In this document: piece after piece, positions 7,907 through 16,964 of the stretch
Numbering within the stretch: the stretch's first letter is position 1
Layout: every line of letters begins with the position of its first letter
Assembly: GCF_026626705.1 (NCBI RefSeq)
Contig: NZ_JAPNKC010000001.1
Span: 8,078,001 to 8,142,000 of the forward strand
DNA length: 64,000 nt
Source of the DNA: Pyxidicoccus sp. MSG2
GTDB taxonomy: Bacteria > Myxococcota > Myxococcia > Myxococcales > Myxococcaceae
Reading direction: 5' to 3'
Program-made: the position numbers and the translations under genes
Notes under the pieces: generated by a model
Told to the model about the DNA's origin: nothing
Database searches by the model: none
The model's input: the letters and a program-made list of their open reading frames with translations, nothing else

Positions 7907-10900
7907 ATGTCTCAATTCCAGAATTCCCCCACCCGGGACGCGCCCACGGCGCGTCGTGAGAGGGTGGCCATCCTCGGCGGAGGCATGGCCTCGCTTTCGG
8001 CCGCCTTCGCCCTCACCGACACGGCGGCGCTTCGCGCGCGCTATGCGCTCACCGTCTACCAGGACGGGTGGCTGCTCGGAGGGAAGGGCGCCAGCGTCCG
8101 CAACCGGCAGGCGCGCGGGCGCATCGAGGAGCACGGCCTGCATGTCTGGCTCGGGTACTACGAGAACGCCTTCACGCTGCTGCGTCGCTGCTACGAGGAG
8201 CTCGGCCGACCTCCCGGCGCCGCGATGCGCACGCTGCGCGACGCCTTCATCAAGCACGGCGCCATCACCGTCGGGGAGAAGACCCGTCGCGGCTGGGAGC
8301 ACTGGAGCGTCACCTTTCCGGAGACCTCCGAGTGGCCCGGCGACGGGCGTCCGTTCCCAGGGGCCGGAGAGGCCATCCGCGGTGCCGCGGTCCACGTGCT
8401 GCGGTATGCGCTCGCCTGGTGGAAGCAGGGGAAGGGCGCCCGCCCCGAGGTCGCCGACGTGGCCGGGCAACTCCGGGGCCTGCTCAAGCGCGTGCTCGCG
8501 CTGGAAGGTTCTCTGCTCGTCGGCGAGGCGGCGCGAGCCCTCGCGGACGGTGTCCGCTCACTGCTCGAGCGACTCCGCTCCCTGGCGCGGCGCGACCTCG
8601 AGGCCGACACCGAGCTGCGGCGGGTGTGGATAGTCCTCGAATTCAGCGCCGTCTCGCTCATCGGCATCCTTCGCGACGGCATCCTCGGACCTGACATCGA
8701 CATCGAGGCGCTCGACGCACTCGAGTACAGCGACTGGCTCCGCAAGCACGGCGCCTCCGAGATGACGGTGTCGAGCGGGCTGATTCGCGCCTTCTACCAC
8801 CTCGCCTTCTGCGACGGAGACGGGGCGGGCGCGGGGATGGCCGTCCTCGGCATGCTGCGCATGTTCACCTGCTACCGGGGCGCGGTCTTCTACAAGATGC
8901 GCGCGGGGATGGGAGAGACGGTCTTCGCACCCCTGTACGAAGTCCTCCGCCGACGCGGCGTCCGCTTCGAGTTCTTCCACCGCGTGCAGCGACTGGAGCT
9001 GTCCGCCGACGAGCGGCGCGTGGAGCGCGTCGTCATCGGCCGGCAGGCCACGCCCACCGACGGCACCTATCACCCGCTCATCGACGTGGGCGGTCTGCCG
9101 TGCTGGCCGGAGCACCCCCTCTACAGCCAGCTCGTCGAGGGCGAGGCGCTCTCCCGCCACGGCGCGGGCTTCGCCTCCTTCTGGAGTGACTGGTCCCCCG
9201 TCGAGCAACGGACGCTGCGGCATGGCACCGACTTCGACCGCGTCGTGCTCGGCATCGCGCTGGGAGCGCTGCCGTCCGTTGCCTCGGAGCTCATCGCGGC
9301 GAGCCCGCGGTGGCAGCGCATGGTGGAGAACGTCAAGACGGTCCGCACGGTGTCGGCGCAGCTGTGGGTGACCGAGCCCCTCGGGCCGCTCGCCTCGAGC
9401 GGGGACGAGCCCGTGATGACCGCGTACCAGGTGCCGCTCGAGACCTGGGCGGACATGTCACATCTCATCCCCACCGAGGGCTGGAAGGCCGGTGACGGCG
9501 TCCAGGGCATCCTCTATGCCTGCGGCCAGCTCGGGCACGGCGATGACCCCGTCGCCGCGAAAGACCCACGCGCCAACGACCGGGCGGCGCTGGAGGCCGT
9601 CGCACGCGGCGCCGTCGGGGAGCACCTCGCGCATCTCTGGCCGCGCGGCGCCGACGCGCGCGGGGGGCTGCGGTGGGAGCTCCTCCACGACGCGGAAGGG
9701 CGCACCGGGCCCGAGCGCCTGCGCTCGCAATACCTGCGCGTCAACGCAGACCCCTCGGACCGCTACGTGCTGTCGGTGCCGGGCTCGCAGAAGCACCGCA
9801 TCGCCCCCGACGCGTCGGGCTTCGAGGGACTGGTGCTGGCGGGCGACTGGACGCGGACCGGCTATGACCTGGGCTGCATCGAAGCGGCGACGATGTCCGG
9901 CCTGCTGGCGGCGCGGGCGCTCGGCGCGGAGGTCTCCATCATCGGCGAGGTTCCGCGGCCCCGCGCCGTGCCGGAGGTCTCCCTTCCCCTCTACGTCGAC
10001 CGCCCTGGTGAGATGTCACTCCGCTCGCCCTATGTGATGGAGGACGTCTGGCTGACCGCGCTCGTGCTTCGGGCCCGGCAGGGTGCGCTCGGCGCGCTGT
10101 TGGACCGGTACCTGAACGTCCCGGCGCAGGGACACGTCCGGTATGTGCCCGCGGCGCCCTTCGTCGTGCTCACCTCGGCCTTCGCCGGGCGCGCCTTCTC
10201 CGGAGACCCCGAGCATCGCCGCCTCGGCTACATGCCGGAGACGGACATCGCGTTCTGGGTGCCGGCCTGGGCCATGCGAGCGGGGACGGGTGGGCTCATC
10301 CCGGAGCGGCTGGTCTGGTTCATGCCGCACGTCTTCGTCACGACCGGGGCCGCCGCGGCCGCCGGGCGCGAAATCTACGGCTTCCCAAAGAGCGTGGTCG
10401 ACGTGGAGGTGCGCCGCTCCGGCCGCGCGCTCGAGCACCTCTCGGTGGTGGGGGAGGTGCTCACGAGGCACGCCCCCGAGACGCGTGGCGGGAAGGCGCG
10501 CATCCTGGAGGTGACACGGAGCGAGGCATCCCCGGGGCCGGTGCGCTCCGTCGACGAGGTCATCGGCGAGCTCGTCAGGCCGATAGACCCCTCGGGTAGG
10601 TGGGCCTCGTCGCTCGCACGGAGCCTCGCCCTGGAAGACGTGACGATTGCGTTCTTGAAGCAGTTCCGCGACGTCCAGCACACTGACCGCGCCTGCTACC
10701 AGGCCATCATCGAGGCGAAGGCTTCCGTGCGTGCGCTGCGCGGCTACGGACCCCTCCCTGGCACGTTCCAGGTGAGCTGGGGTGACCACGCGAGCCACCC
10801 CTTCACGACCGACCTGGGCCTCGAGCCTGGAGGGCAGCAGGCCCTCGCGGCCACCTGGGCCGAGTTCGACTTCGTCATGGAGTCGGGCCGGGAAATCTTC

Positions 10901-10930
10901 CGCGCCGGGGAGGAGGAGAGGGACGGGTAG
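7907..10930 (+). CDS. Fusion: desaturase-like FAD oxidoreductase plus acetoacetate-decarboxylase-like domain
   Basis: A 1007-residue two-domain protein. Residues about 18-670 form an amine-oxidase/phytoene-desaturase-type flavoprotein: dinucleotide motif AILGGGMASLSAAFAL, then IEEHGLHVWLGYYENAF, and a C-terminal FAD motif GLVLAGDWTRTGYDLGCIEAAT. Residues about 690-1007 resemble acetoacetate decarboxylase: IAFWVPAWA, then AAGREIYGFPKSV with Lys828 at the Schiff-base lysine position. The following residue is Ser829, where classic decarboxylases have a second Lys. An ATG at 7907 is preferred to upstream in-frame ATGs because the preceding part overlaps the divergent promoter. The N-terminal part is a paralogue of the enzyme at 29960-32092, which lacks the second domain. 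The substrate is unknown. Confidence 0.82.
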   Translation: MSQFQNSPTRDAPTARRERVAILGGGMASLSAAFALTDTAALRARYALTVYQDGWLLGGKGASVRNRQARGRIEEHGLHVWLGYYENAFTLLRRCYEELGRPPGAAMRTLRDAFIKHGAITVGEKTRRGWEHWSVTFPETSEWPGDGRPFPGAGEAIRGAAVHVLRYALAWWKQGKGARPEVADVAGQLRGLLKRVLALEGSLLVGEAARALADGVRSLLERLRSLARRDLEADTELRRVWIVLEFSAVSLIGILRDGILGPDIDIEALDALEYSDWLRKHGASEMTVSSGLIRAFYHLAFCDGDGAGAGMAVLGMLRMFTCYRGAVFYKMRAGMGETVFAPLYEVLRRRGVRFEFFHRVQRLELSADERRVERVVIGRQATPTDGTYHPLIDVGGLPCWPEHPLYSQLVEGEALSRHGAGFASFWSDWSPVEQRTLRHGTDFDRVVLGIALGALPSVASELIAASPRWQRMVENVKTVRTVSAQLWVTEPLGPLASSGDEPVMTAYQVPLETWADMSHLIPTEGWKAGDGVQGILYACGQLGHGDDPVAAKDPRANDRAALEAVARGAVGEHLAHLWPRGADARGGLRWELLHDAEGRTGPERLRSQYLRVNADPSDRYVLSVPGSQKHRIAPDASGFEGLVLAGDWTRTGYDLGCIEAATMSGLLAARALGAEVSIIGEVPRPRAVPEVSLPLYVDRPGEMSLRSPYVMEDVWLTALVLRARQGALGALLDRYLNVPAQGHVRYVPAAPFVVLTSAFAGRAFSGDPEHRRLGYMPETDIAFWVPAWAMRAGTGGLIPERLVWFMPHVFVTTGAAAAAGREIYGFPKSVVDVEVRRSGRALEHLSVVGEVLTRHAPETRGGKARILEVTRSEASPGPVRSVDEVIGELVRPIDPSGRWASSLARSLALEDVTIAFLKQFRDVQHTDRACYQAIIEAKASVRALRGYGPLPGTFQVSWGDHASHPFTTDLGLEPGGQQALAATWAEFDFVMESGREIFRAGEEERDG

Positions 10931-11060
10931 CGCGATTCGACGGGTGCACCATCCAAATCACCGTGTCGGAGCACGCGTCGTACATGCCGCCAACCTGCGT
11001 GGTCCGACCCGGAGGCGGTGGCCGGCCTACTCCATTCATCGCATCGGCCTCTATCGAGTG

Positions 11061-11066
11061 TATAAA
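11061..11066 (+). promoter_or_regulatory. Putative -10 box of the kelch/HYR gene
   Basis: TATAAA in an otherwise GC-rich stretch, 33 nt before the ATG at 11099. The expected -35 position holds no clear match, so this is only a partial promoter assignment. Confidence 0.35.
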
Positions 11067-11098
11067 CCTCAACGGTCCCTCGAAATGGAGCCCATGTG

Positions 11099-14000
11099 AT
11101 GCTGTTACATCGCAATGTCTGGCGCAGCGTCCTGGCGCTCGTAGGGAGCGCGCTCCTGCTGTCCTGCGCGAAGGAGGGCCCGGCGCCCGCCGACGGCAAC
11201 GCCGTGGATTCCATCGCCGCGCCCCTGGCCGTGGCCCCCGGCTGGACCGCCACCGCGTCCATGGCCGCTACGCGCGCGCAGCATGCCGCCGTGCTGCTCG
11301 GCTCCGGCAAGCTCCTGGCCATCAATGGCGTCAACAGGCTGGGCTTCGTCGCCACCGCGGAGCTCTACGACCCGGCCACCGATGCCTGGACCTCCGCGGG
11401 AGCGACCGGCCTCCAGGGCAACATCACGCTGGCCGTGCTGCTCTCCAGTGGCAAGGTGCTCATGCTGACGGATGGGTCCGCGGTCGGGCGCCTCTACGAC
11501 CCCGTGACGGGCGCCTGGACGGCCACGGGCCCCATGTCGGCCACCCGCGGCCTGCCCACCCTCACCACCCTGGACTCGGGGAAGGTGCTGGTCGCCGGTG
11601 GCACGGGGAGCGGAGGCGTCCGGCTCGCCTCCTCCGAGCTGTACGACCCCGCCACCAACACGTTCTCCCCCGCCGGTAACATGACCCTGGGCCGGAGCGC
11701 GCACTCCTCCACGCGGCTCCAAGACGGCCGGGTGCTCGCGGTGAGTGGCTTCGACCAGGCGGGTGAGGTCCCCGGCGCGGACCTGTATGCCCCCGCGACG
11801 AACACCTGGACCGCCGCCGCGCCACCCCTCGTCGCGCGGCACTACTCCACCAGCACGCTGCTTCCCGATGGCCGCGTGCTGATTGCCGGCGGCTTCACCG
11901 GCGGCGGCGCCACGACCCAGGCGGAACTGTACGACCCGGCGAGCAACACGTGGACGGCCACGGGCAGCCTGGCCTTCGCGCGCTCGGGCCACATGGCCAC
12001 GCTGCTGCCGGATGGCCGGGTCCTGGTCACTGGTGGCTCCGAGTTCCGCGCGGCTGCGCAGCAGGTCTCGGAAATCTATGACCCCGCCACCGGACTGTGG
12101 TCCGCCGGGGGCACGATGGGGGTCGGGCGGGAGAACCACACCGCGACGCTGCTGCCGTCCGGCAGGGTGCTGGTCGCGGGCGGCTACACCCAGGCGCCAA
12201 CCCTGACCTTCTTCGAGAGCACGGAGCTCTATGACCCGGGCGTCAACGCGTGGACCCCGGCTGGCGCGCCGGGCGGCGCCCGGGTGGACCCCGTGGTGGC
12301 CCTGCTGCCCACGGGCCGCGTCCTCGTCGCGGGAGGCCGTGACAACGGAGGCGCCGCGCTGGCCTCGGCGCAGCTCTATGACCGGGCGGCCAACACCTGG
12401 TCGCCCGCGCCGAACCTCTCCATTCCCCGCGAGCGCGCCACGGCGACCGTGCTGCGCTCGGGCGCGGTGCTCGTCGTGGGTGGCTCGAACGGCGGAGTCT
12501 CGGTGGCCTCCACGGATCGCTACGATGCGACCGCCAATGCCTGGAGCCCGGCGGCAGCGCTCGTCGGCGCCCGGCACTTCCACACGGCCACGCTTCTTCC
12601 CGACGGACGGGTGCTCGTCGTGGGCGGGCAGCGCGACGCCACGGTGCTCGCGACGGTGGAGCTGTATGACCCCACTGCCAATACGTGGGCTCCGGCGGCG
12701 GCCCTGGCCGCGCCCCGGTCCGCACATGCCGCCGCGCTGCTTTCCGATGGCAGGGTGCTCGTCGCCGGAGGACGCAACGGCGGCGGCGCGGCGCTCGCCA
12801 CGGCGGAGGTGTACGACCCGGCCACCAACACCTGGGCTTCCGCCGCCGCACTGGCGCAGGGCCGCGAGGGCCTCACGCTGACGCTGCTGCCGTCCGGGCG
12901 GGTCCTGGCGGCGGGCGGGCTCTCGGGCGCCGCGGGGCTCACGTCCACGGAGCTCTATGACGCCGGCACCAACACGTGGGCTGCCGGGGCCGCGCTCTCC
13001 GAGGCGCACGGGTTCCACACCGCGACGCTCGCGCCGTCGGGCAAGGTCCTGGTCGCGGGCGGCCTGAGCGCGCCGGGCACGTCCTCGACCTCGGCGGAGG
13101 TCTATGACACCGCCATCCACGACTGGACGGCCGTCAGTGCGCCGTCCGCACGCGGAGGGCTCGTCGCAGTGGCTCTGCCCTCGGGCGAGGTGCTGCTGGC
13201 GGGAGGCAACGCGGCGACGGGCGCGGAGCTGTACGAGGACACCGGTGCACAGGCCGCGTGGCGCCCGGTGGTGAGTCAGCCGGACGTCCTCGTCCCCGCC
13301 TGTACGAGCGTCCTCCAGGGCCTGCGCTTCCGGGGCATCTCGGGCGCGAGCGGCGGCTCCTACTCGGACTCCCCGACGGACTTCCCCCTGGTGCGCCTGC
13401 GGGGCGCCGAGGGCGGACGACTCCGGACGCTTCCCGCCACGGACATGTCCGCCACGAGCGCGACGGTGTTCGTCCCCGCCGACCTCCCGCCGGGGCCGTA
13501 TGCCCTGTCTGTCTTCGCCAATGCCATTTCGGGTGGGCGCATGGTGACGGTGGTTCCCAATACCGCGCCCACGGCGCAGACCCAGACGGTCTCCACGGGC
13601 CCTGGCGCCCCCGTTGCCATCACCCTCGTGGCAACGGACCCGGACGCGGGGCAGGCGTTGAGCTGGGTGATTGTCACGCCTCCCCAGCACGGGACGCTGA
13701 GCGGCACGCCGCCGAACGTCACGTACACGCCCACGCCGGGCTACCTGGGCCCCGACAGCTTCACCTTCCAGGTCCGGGACTGCGGCCTCGACAGCAACGT
13801 CGCCACCGTGAACCTCGACGTCGCGAATGCGCCTCCGGTCATCACCTGCCCCGCGAACCTCGTGAGCGAAGCGACGGGCCCCGACGGAGCCCCGGGGAAC
13901 TGGCCGCCCGCCACCGCCACCGACGCGGAGACCGCCAACCCCACCATCACCTATTCGCCGCCCGCGGGAAGCACCTTCCCCTTCGGGAGCACCACCGTCA

Positions 14001-14659
14001 CGGCCACGGCGACGGACGCCTCGGGCAGCACGGACACGTGCACGTTCCAGTTCACCGTCGTGGACACGAGACCTCCCTCCCTCACGTGTCCCGCGACGCG
14101 GACCGTGGAGGCCACGAGCGCCTCGGGGGCCACCGTCACCTGGGACCCGGTGACGGCCTCGGATGCCGTCACGACCAATCCCAACGTGACGTCCTCGGCG
14201 GCCTCGGGCAGCACCTTCCCGCTCGGCGGCACGGTCGTCACCATCACCGCCACGGACGCCGCGGGCAACACGTCCACGTGCACGTTCCAGGTCATCGTCG
14301 AGGACACCACGGCTCCGTCCCTGACGTGTCCGGCGGACGTGCAGGTGTCCCCGGAGGGAGCCTCGGGCACGACCGTGACGTACGAGCCCCCCGTGGTCAC
14401 CGACGCCGTCTCCACGCCGACGGTGACCGCCTCGCCGCCCTCGGGCAGCAGCTTCCCGGCGGGTGTCTCGCGCGTCTCCTACACCGCCACGGACGCGGCC
14501 GGTAACTCGGCGCAGTGCTTCTTCCAGGTGACGGTGCAGACCCCGGTGGTGTCCATCGCCGGAGGCGGATGCCAGAGCACGGGCAGCGGCACGGCCTCGT
14601 CGCTGGTGCTCCTGGTGGCAATGGCCTTGTGGAGCGGACTGCGCCGTCGCCGCTCCTGA
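11099..14659 (+). CDS. Kelch-repeat/HYR lipoprotein with MYXO-CTERM tail
   Basis: A 1186-residue surface protein. It begins with a lipoprotein signal (hydrophobic core then LLLSC, Cys23). Residues about 40-720 hold 14 kelch-like repeats of about 48 residues, each reading LLPDGRVLVAGG ... AELYDPATNTW, enough for two seven-blade propellers. Then come a tandem-type Ig-like domain (LGPDSFTFQVRDCG) and three HYR domains (ATATDASGSTDTCTFQ and similar). The end is GGGCQSTG, a hydrophobic helix and a RRRR cluster: the MYXO-CTERM sorting signal. The ATG at 11099 has GGAG 8 nt upstream; a GTG three nt earlier is less well spaced. It probably acts on the cell surface, and the OmpA-like gene follows after 41 nt. 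Confidence 0.9.
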   Translation: MLLHRNVWRSVLALVGSALLLSCAKEGPAPADGNAVDSIAAPLAVAPGWTATASMAATRAQHAAVLLGSGKLLAINGVNRLGFVATAELYDPATDAWTSAGATGLQGNITLAVLLSSGKVLMLTDGSAVGRLYDPVTGAWTATGPMSATRGLPTLTTLDSGKVLVAGGTGSGGVRLASSELYDPATNTFSPAGNMTLGRSAHSSTRLQDGRVLAVSGFDQAGEVPGADLYAPATNTWTAAAPPLVARHYSTSTLLPDGRVLIAGGFTGGGATTQAELYDPASNTWTATGSLAFARSGHMATLLPDGRVLVTGGSEFRAAAQQVSEIYDPATGLWSAGGTMGVGRENHTATLLPSGRVLVAGGYTQAPTLTFFESTELYDPGVNAWTPAGAPGGARVDPVVALLPTGRVLVAGGRDNGGAALASAQLYDRAANTWSPAPNLSIPRERATATVLRSGAVLVVGGSNGGVSVASTDRYDATANAWSPAAALVGARHFHTATLLPDGRVLVVGGQRDATVLATVELYDPTANTWAPAAALAAPRSAHAAALLSDGRVLVAGGRNGGGAALATAEVYDPATNTWASAAALAQGREGLTLTLLPSGRVLAAGGLSGAAGLTSTELYDAGTNTWAAGAALSEAHGFHTATLAPSGKVLVAGGLSAPGTSSTSAEVYDTAIHDWTAVSAPSARGGLVAVALPSGEVLLAGGNAATGAELYEDTGAQAAWRPVVSQPDVLVPACTSVLQGLRFRGISGASGGSYSDSPTDFPLVRLRGAEGGRLRTLPATDMSATSATVFVPADLPPGPYALSVFANAISGGRMVTVVPNTAPTAQTQTVSTGPGAPVAITLVATDPDAGQALSWVIVTPPQHGTLSGTPPNVTYTPTPGYLGPDSFTFQVRDCGLDSNVATVNLDVANAPPVITCPANLVSEATGPDGAPGNWPPATATDAETANPTITYSPPAGSTFPFGSTTVTATATDASGSTDTCTFQFTVVDTRPPSLTCPATRTVEATSASGATVTWDPVTASDAVTTNPNVTSSAASGSTFPLGGTVVTITATDAAGNTSTCTFQVIVEDTTAPSLTCPADVQVSPEGASGTTVTYEPPVVTDAVSTPTVTASPPSGSSFPAGVSRVSYTATDAAGNSAQCFFQVTVQTPVVSIAGGGCQSTGSGTASSLVLLVAMALWSGLRRRRS

Positions 14660-14700
14660 ACAGCTCGCACGAACCCCCTTCTTCGCGAATGGAACTCTCC

Positions 14701-16365
14701 ATGCGTACACAGGCTCCGTGCCGGGCGCTGGCCGCGCTACTGGCCGTCTTCCTTGCCCCCGCCGCTCTTGCCCAGAGCGCCGGGCCCATCGTTCCCATCG
14801 ACCTGGAGCGCCTGCGCTTCAGTCCCGCGGGCACCGACTCGATGTTCGTGGACACGGGCCACCTGCTCCCCGAGGGTGGCTTCCGGCTGATGCTCATGGC
14901 CGGCTACGAGCGCGGCATCCTGGTGCTGGAGGGCTCTGATGGCGTCGAGCGCGACATCATCGACTACCGCGTCGCGGCCTGGCTCGCCGGTGCGTGGTCA
15001 CCCACCGAGCGCCTGGAGCTGTCCGCGAAGCTGCCCGTCATCATCACCCAGGGCGGGAGTGGCGCGGATGAGCTGGTCGGCGTGACGGAGCCGAAGTCCT
15101 TCGGGCTCGGGACACCGGAGCTGGGCGCGCGCTTCGCGCTGCTGCGCCGCGAGGACGGGGCGCCGGTGTTCCTCGGCCTCGGCCTGGACATCGGACTGCC
15201 CGGCGGTACGGCGAGCGCGTTCGGCCGGCAGGACGGCTGGGCCGGGTTCCAGCTCGCACCCCGGGTGGCCGTGGGACGCGAGGTGGGCCCGGTGTCGCTG
15301 GGCGCCAGCGCGGGCGTGAGGATTCGCTCCACGGAGGTCGAGCCCGGCCGCGACTTCGGAACCGAGCTGGAACAGGGGCTGGTGGTGGCCACGCGCGGCG
15401 AGGGCCTGCGCGGCGAAATCGCGCTGGAGGCGTCCGAGTCGCTCGTGGAGTCGGACGTGGCGCTGGAGCTGCTCGGCGGCCTGCGGCTGCCGGTGGGCGG
15501 CGGCTTCGAGGCGTTCGCGATGGCGGGGCATGGCTTCACGGACATTCCGGGCACGCCCTCGCTCCGCATCAACGCGGGTATCGCCTGGGCCCACACGCCG
15601 CCTTCGCGCGAGGACCCGTGCAAGGGCGGACGGACCCACACGCCCGAGCAGTGCCCGGACCTGGACGACGACGGGGACTCGGTGGCCAACGGGAAGGACC
15701 GCTGCCCGCTGGAGGCCGGCGCGGTGGACAACCAGGGTTGCCCGGACCGCGACTCGGATGGGGACACCGTGGTGGACCGCCTGGACGCGTGCCCCAACGA
15801 GCCGGGGCTCCCGCGCTACAAGGGCTGCCCCGCGCCCGACGCGGATGGCGATGGCGTTCCGGACGATGAGGACGCGTGCCCGAAGGAGGCCGGCGTCGCG
15901 GCGAATCGCGGCTGCCCCGTCCAGGAGGAGAAGCCCACCGTGGCGCCTCCGCCCGAGCCCCCGCGAGAGGAGCCGCCGCCTCCCGCGCCCCCGGCCGAGC
16001 ATGCCGGCCCGCCGATGGACCACCACGTCCTCTTCCCGACGGGACAGTACGAGCTCCAGGACGAGGAGAAGCGGCAGTTGAATGCCGTCGCGGACTACCT
16101 GAAGGCCCACCCGCGGCTCTCGGTCCGCGTCGAGGGGCACACGGACAACACCGGTCCGGAGGCGCTCAATCGCAGGCTGAGTCAGCAGCGCGCGGACATG
16201 GTGCGCAGGTACCTCATCCAGCGCGGCGTCGCGGGCTCCCGCCTGGTCGCCCGGGGATACGGCTCCGACCGCCCCGTGAACGGGAACGGCACACCCGAGG
16301 AGCAGGGCGCGAACCGCCGCGTGGAGTTCGTGACGAAGTCCTCCGGCAGGACGCCGAAGCGCTGA
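14701..16365 (+). CDS. OmpA-family outer-membrane protein with thrombospondin type 3 repeats
   Basis: A 554-residue protein with a signal peptide (about 1-25, ending ALAQ). Residues about 30-305 look like an outer-membrane beta-barrel domain. About 315-405 are calcium-binding TSP3-type repeats (DLDDDGDSVANGKDRC, DRDSDGDTVVDRLDAC, DADGDGVPDDEDAC), followed by a Pro/Glu linker. The C-terminal 120 residues are an OmpA/MotB peptidoglycan-binding domain (VRVEGHTDNTGPEALNRRLSQQRA, GYGSDRPVNGNGTPEEQGANRRVEF). An in-frame ATG at 14689 is possible, but 14701 gives a cleaner signal peptide. It is closely spaced behind the kelch/HYR gene, suggesting co-expression and a joint envelope role. Confidence 0.9.
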   Translation: MRTQAPCRALAALLAVFLAPAALAQSAGPIVPIDLERLRFSPAGTDSMFVDTGHLLPEGGFRLMLMAGYERGILVLEGSDGVERDIIDYRVAAWLAGAWSPTERLELSAKLPVIITQGGSGADELVGVTEPKSFGLGTPELGARFALLRREDGAPVFLGLGLDIGLPGGTASAFGRQDGWAGFQLAPRVAVGREVGPVSLGASAGVRIRSTEVEPGRDFGTELEQGLVVATRGEGLRGEIALEASESLVESDVALELLGGLRLPVGGGFEAFAMAGHGFTDIPGTPSLRINAGIAWAHTPPSREDPCKGGRTHTPEQCPDLDDDGDSVANGKDRCPLEAGAVDNQGCPDRDSDGDTVVDRLDACPNEPGLPRYKGCPAPDADGDGVPDDEDACPKEAGVAANRGCPVQEEKPTVAPPPEPPREEPPPPAPPAEHAGPPMDHHVLFPTGQYELQDEEKRQLNAVADYLKAHPRLSVRVEGHTDNTGPEALNRRLSQQRADMVRRYLIQRGVAGSRLVARGYGSDRPVNGNGTPEEQGANRRVEFVTKSSGRTPKR

Positions 16366-16415
16366 GCCGCCCGCGCGAAGGCAGGTGGGGAGCGTCCAGG
16401 CAGGCTGCCAGGGCA

Positions 16416-16444
16416 GCGGCGACCCGGTGAAACCGGGTCGCCGC
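16416..16444 (+). terminator. Terminator of the kelch-OmpA operon
   Basis: A perfect 13-bp stem (GCGGCGACCCGGT / ACCGGGTCGCCGC) with a GAA loop, 51 nt after the OmpA-like stop. It has no T-run, which is common at this GC content. Confidence 0.75.
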
Positions 16445-16518
16445 ACCCCCTACCATGGCGGTGGAAGTCCGCGCCCGAGCAGTCCGCCCCCCCGTGCGCC
16501 CCCTCCTGGAGGCTGACC

Positions 16519-16935
16519 GTGACGCCCGAGCAGCACCTGGAGACTTTCTACCGAAAGCATCGCGAGCGCGCCGTCGAGTACTTCTACGACAGCCTTTGCG
16601 AGGCGAAGCTCAAGTCCTACGTCGAGGCGCCGCGCGAGCCCACGCTGGCGGCCGTCGGCATCGCCTTCGACAACCTCATCAACGGGCTCGTGAACCGGAC
16701 GCCCGAGGCCTACGTCGAGAGCCAGACGGCGGCGTTCAAGAAGCGCATCGCCGCGGGCGTCTCCCCGAAGGACATCCTCGGTGGGCTCAAGTCGGCGGAG
16801 ACGTCGCTGATGTGGCTCATCGAGCAGGCGAGCGTGGAGCGCCCCGAGTTCGGTCCCCAGCTGCGGCGCGTGGGTCAGCAGTACCTGCTCATGACGCACA
16901 TGACCGCGATGGCCATCCGCAGCTACCAGCCCTGA
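16519..16935 (+). CDS. Orphan all-helical domain protein, unknown function
   Basis: A 138-residue soluble, probably all-alpha protein with no catalytic motif. The GTG start at 16519 has GGAGG 7 nt upstream, and the coding pattern is strong. The order of helices (hydrophobic LAAVGIAFDNLINGLVNR, then SPKDILGGLKSAETSLMWLIEQAS, then a C-terminal TAMAIRSY) reminds me of the non-haem sensory domains at the N-terminus of RsbR-type regulators, here without a STAS or kinase domain. That resemblance is an inference from pattern only. It stands alone between a terminator and a convergent flavoprotein gene. Confidence 0.75.
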   Translation: MTPEQHLETFYRKHRERAVEYFYDSLCEAKLKSYVEAPREPTLAAVGIAFDNLINGLVNRTPEAYVESQTAAFKKRIAAGVSPKDILGGLKSAETSLMWLIEQASVERPEFGPQLRRVGQQYLLMTHMTAMAIRSYQP

Positions 16936-16964
16936 GTCGTCCTCGACGCGCGCCGGAGGGGCCC

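Noticed and set aside
11105-14710. A 1201-codon minus-strand frame opposite the kelch/HYR gene
   Set aside because: Arg/Gly-rich antisense shadow of the repeat array; the plus strand encodes recognisable kelch, HYR and sorting motifs.
11096-16365. Kelch and TSP3 repeats at DNA level considered as a CRISPR or satellite array
   Set aside because: Repeats are degenerate and in frame at codon level, with no constant repeat-spacer structure.
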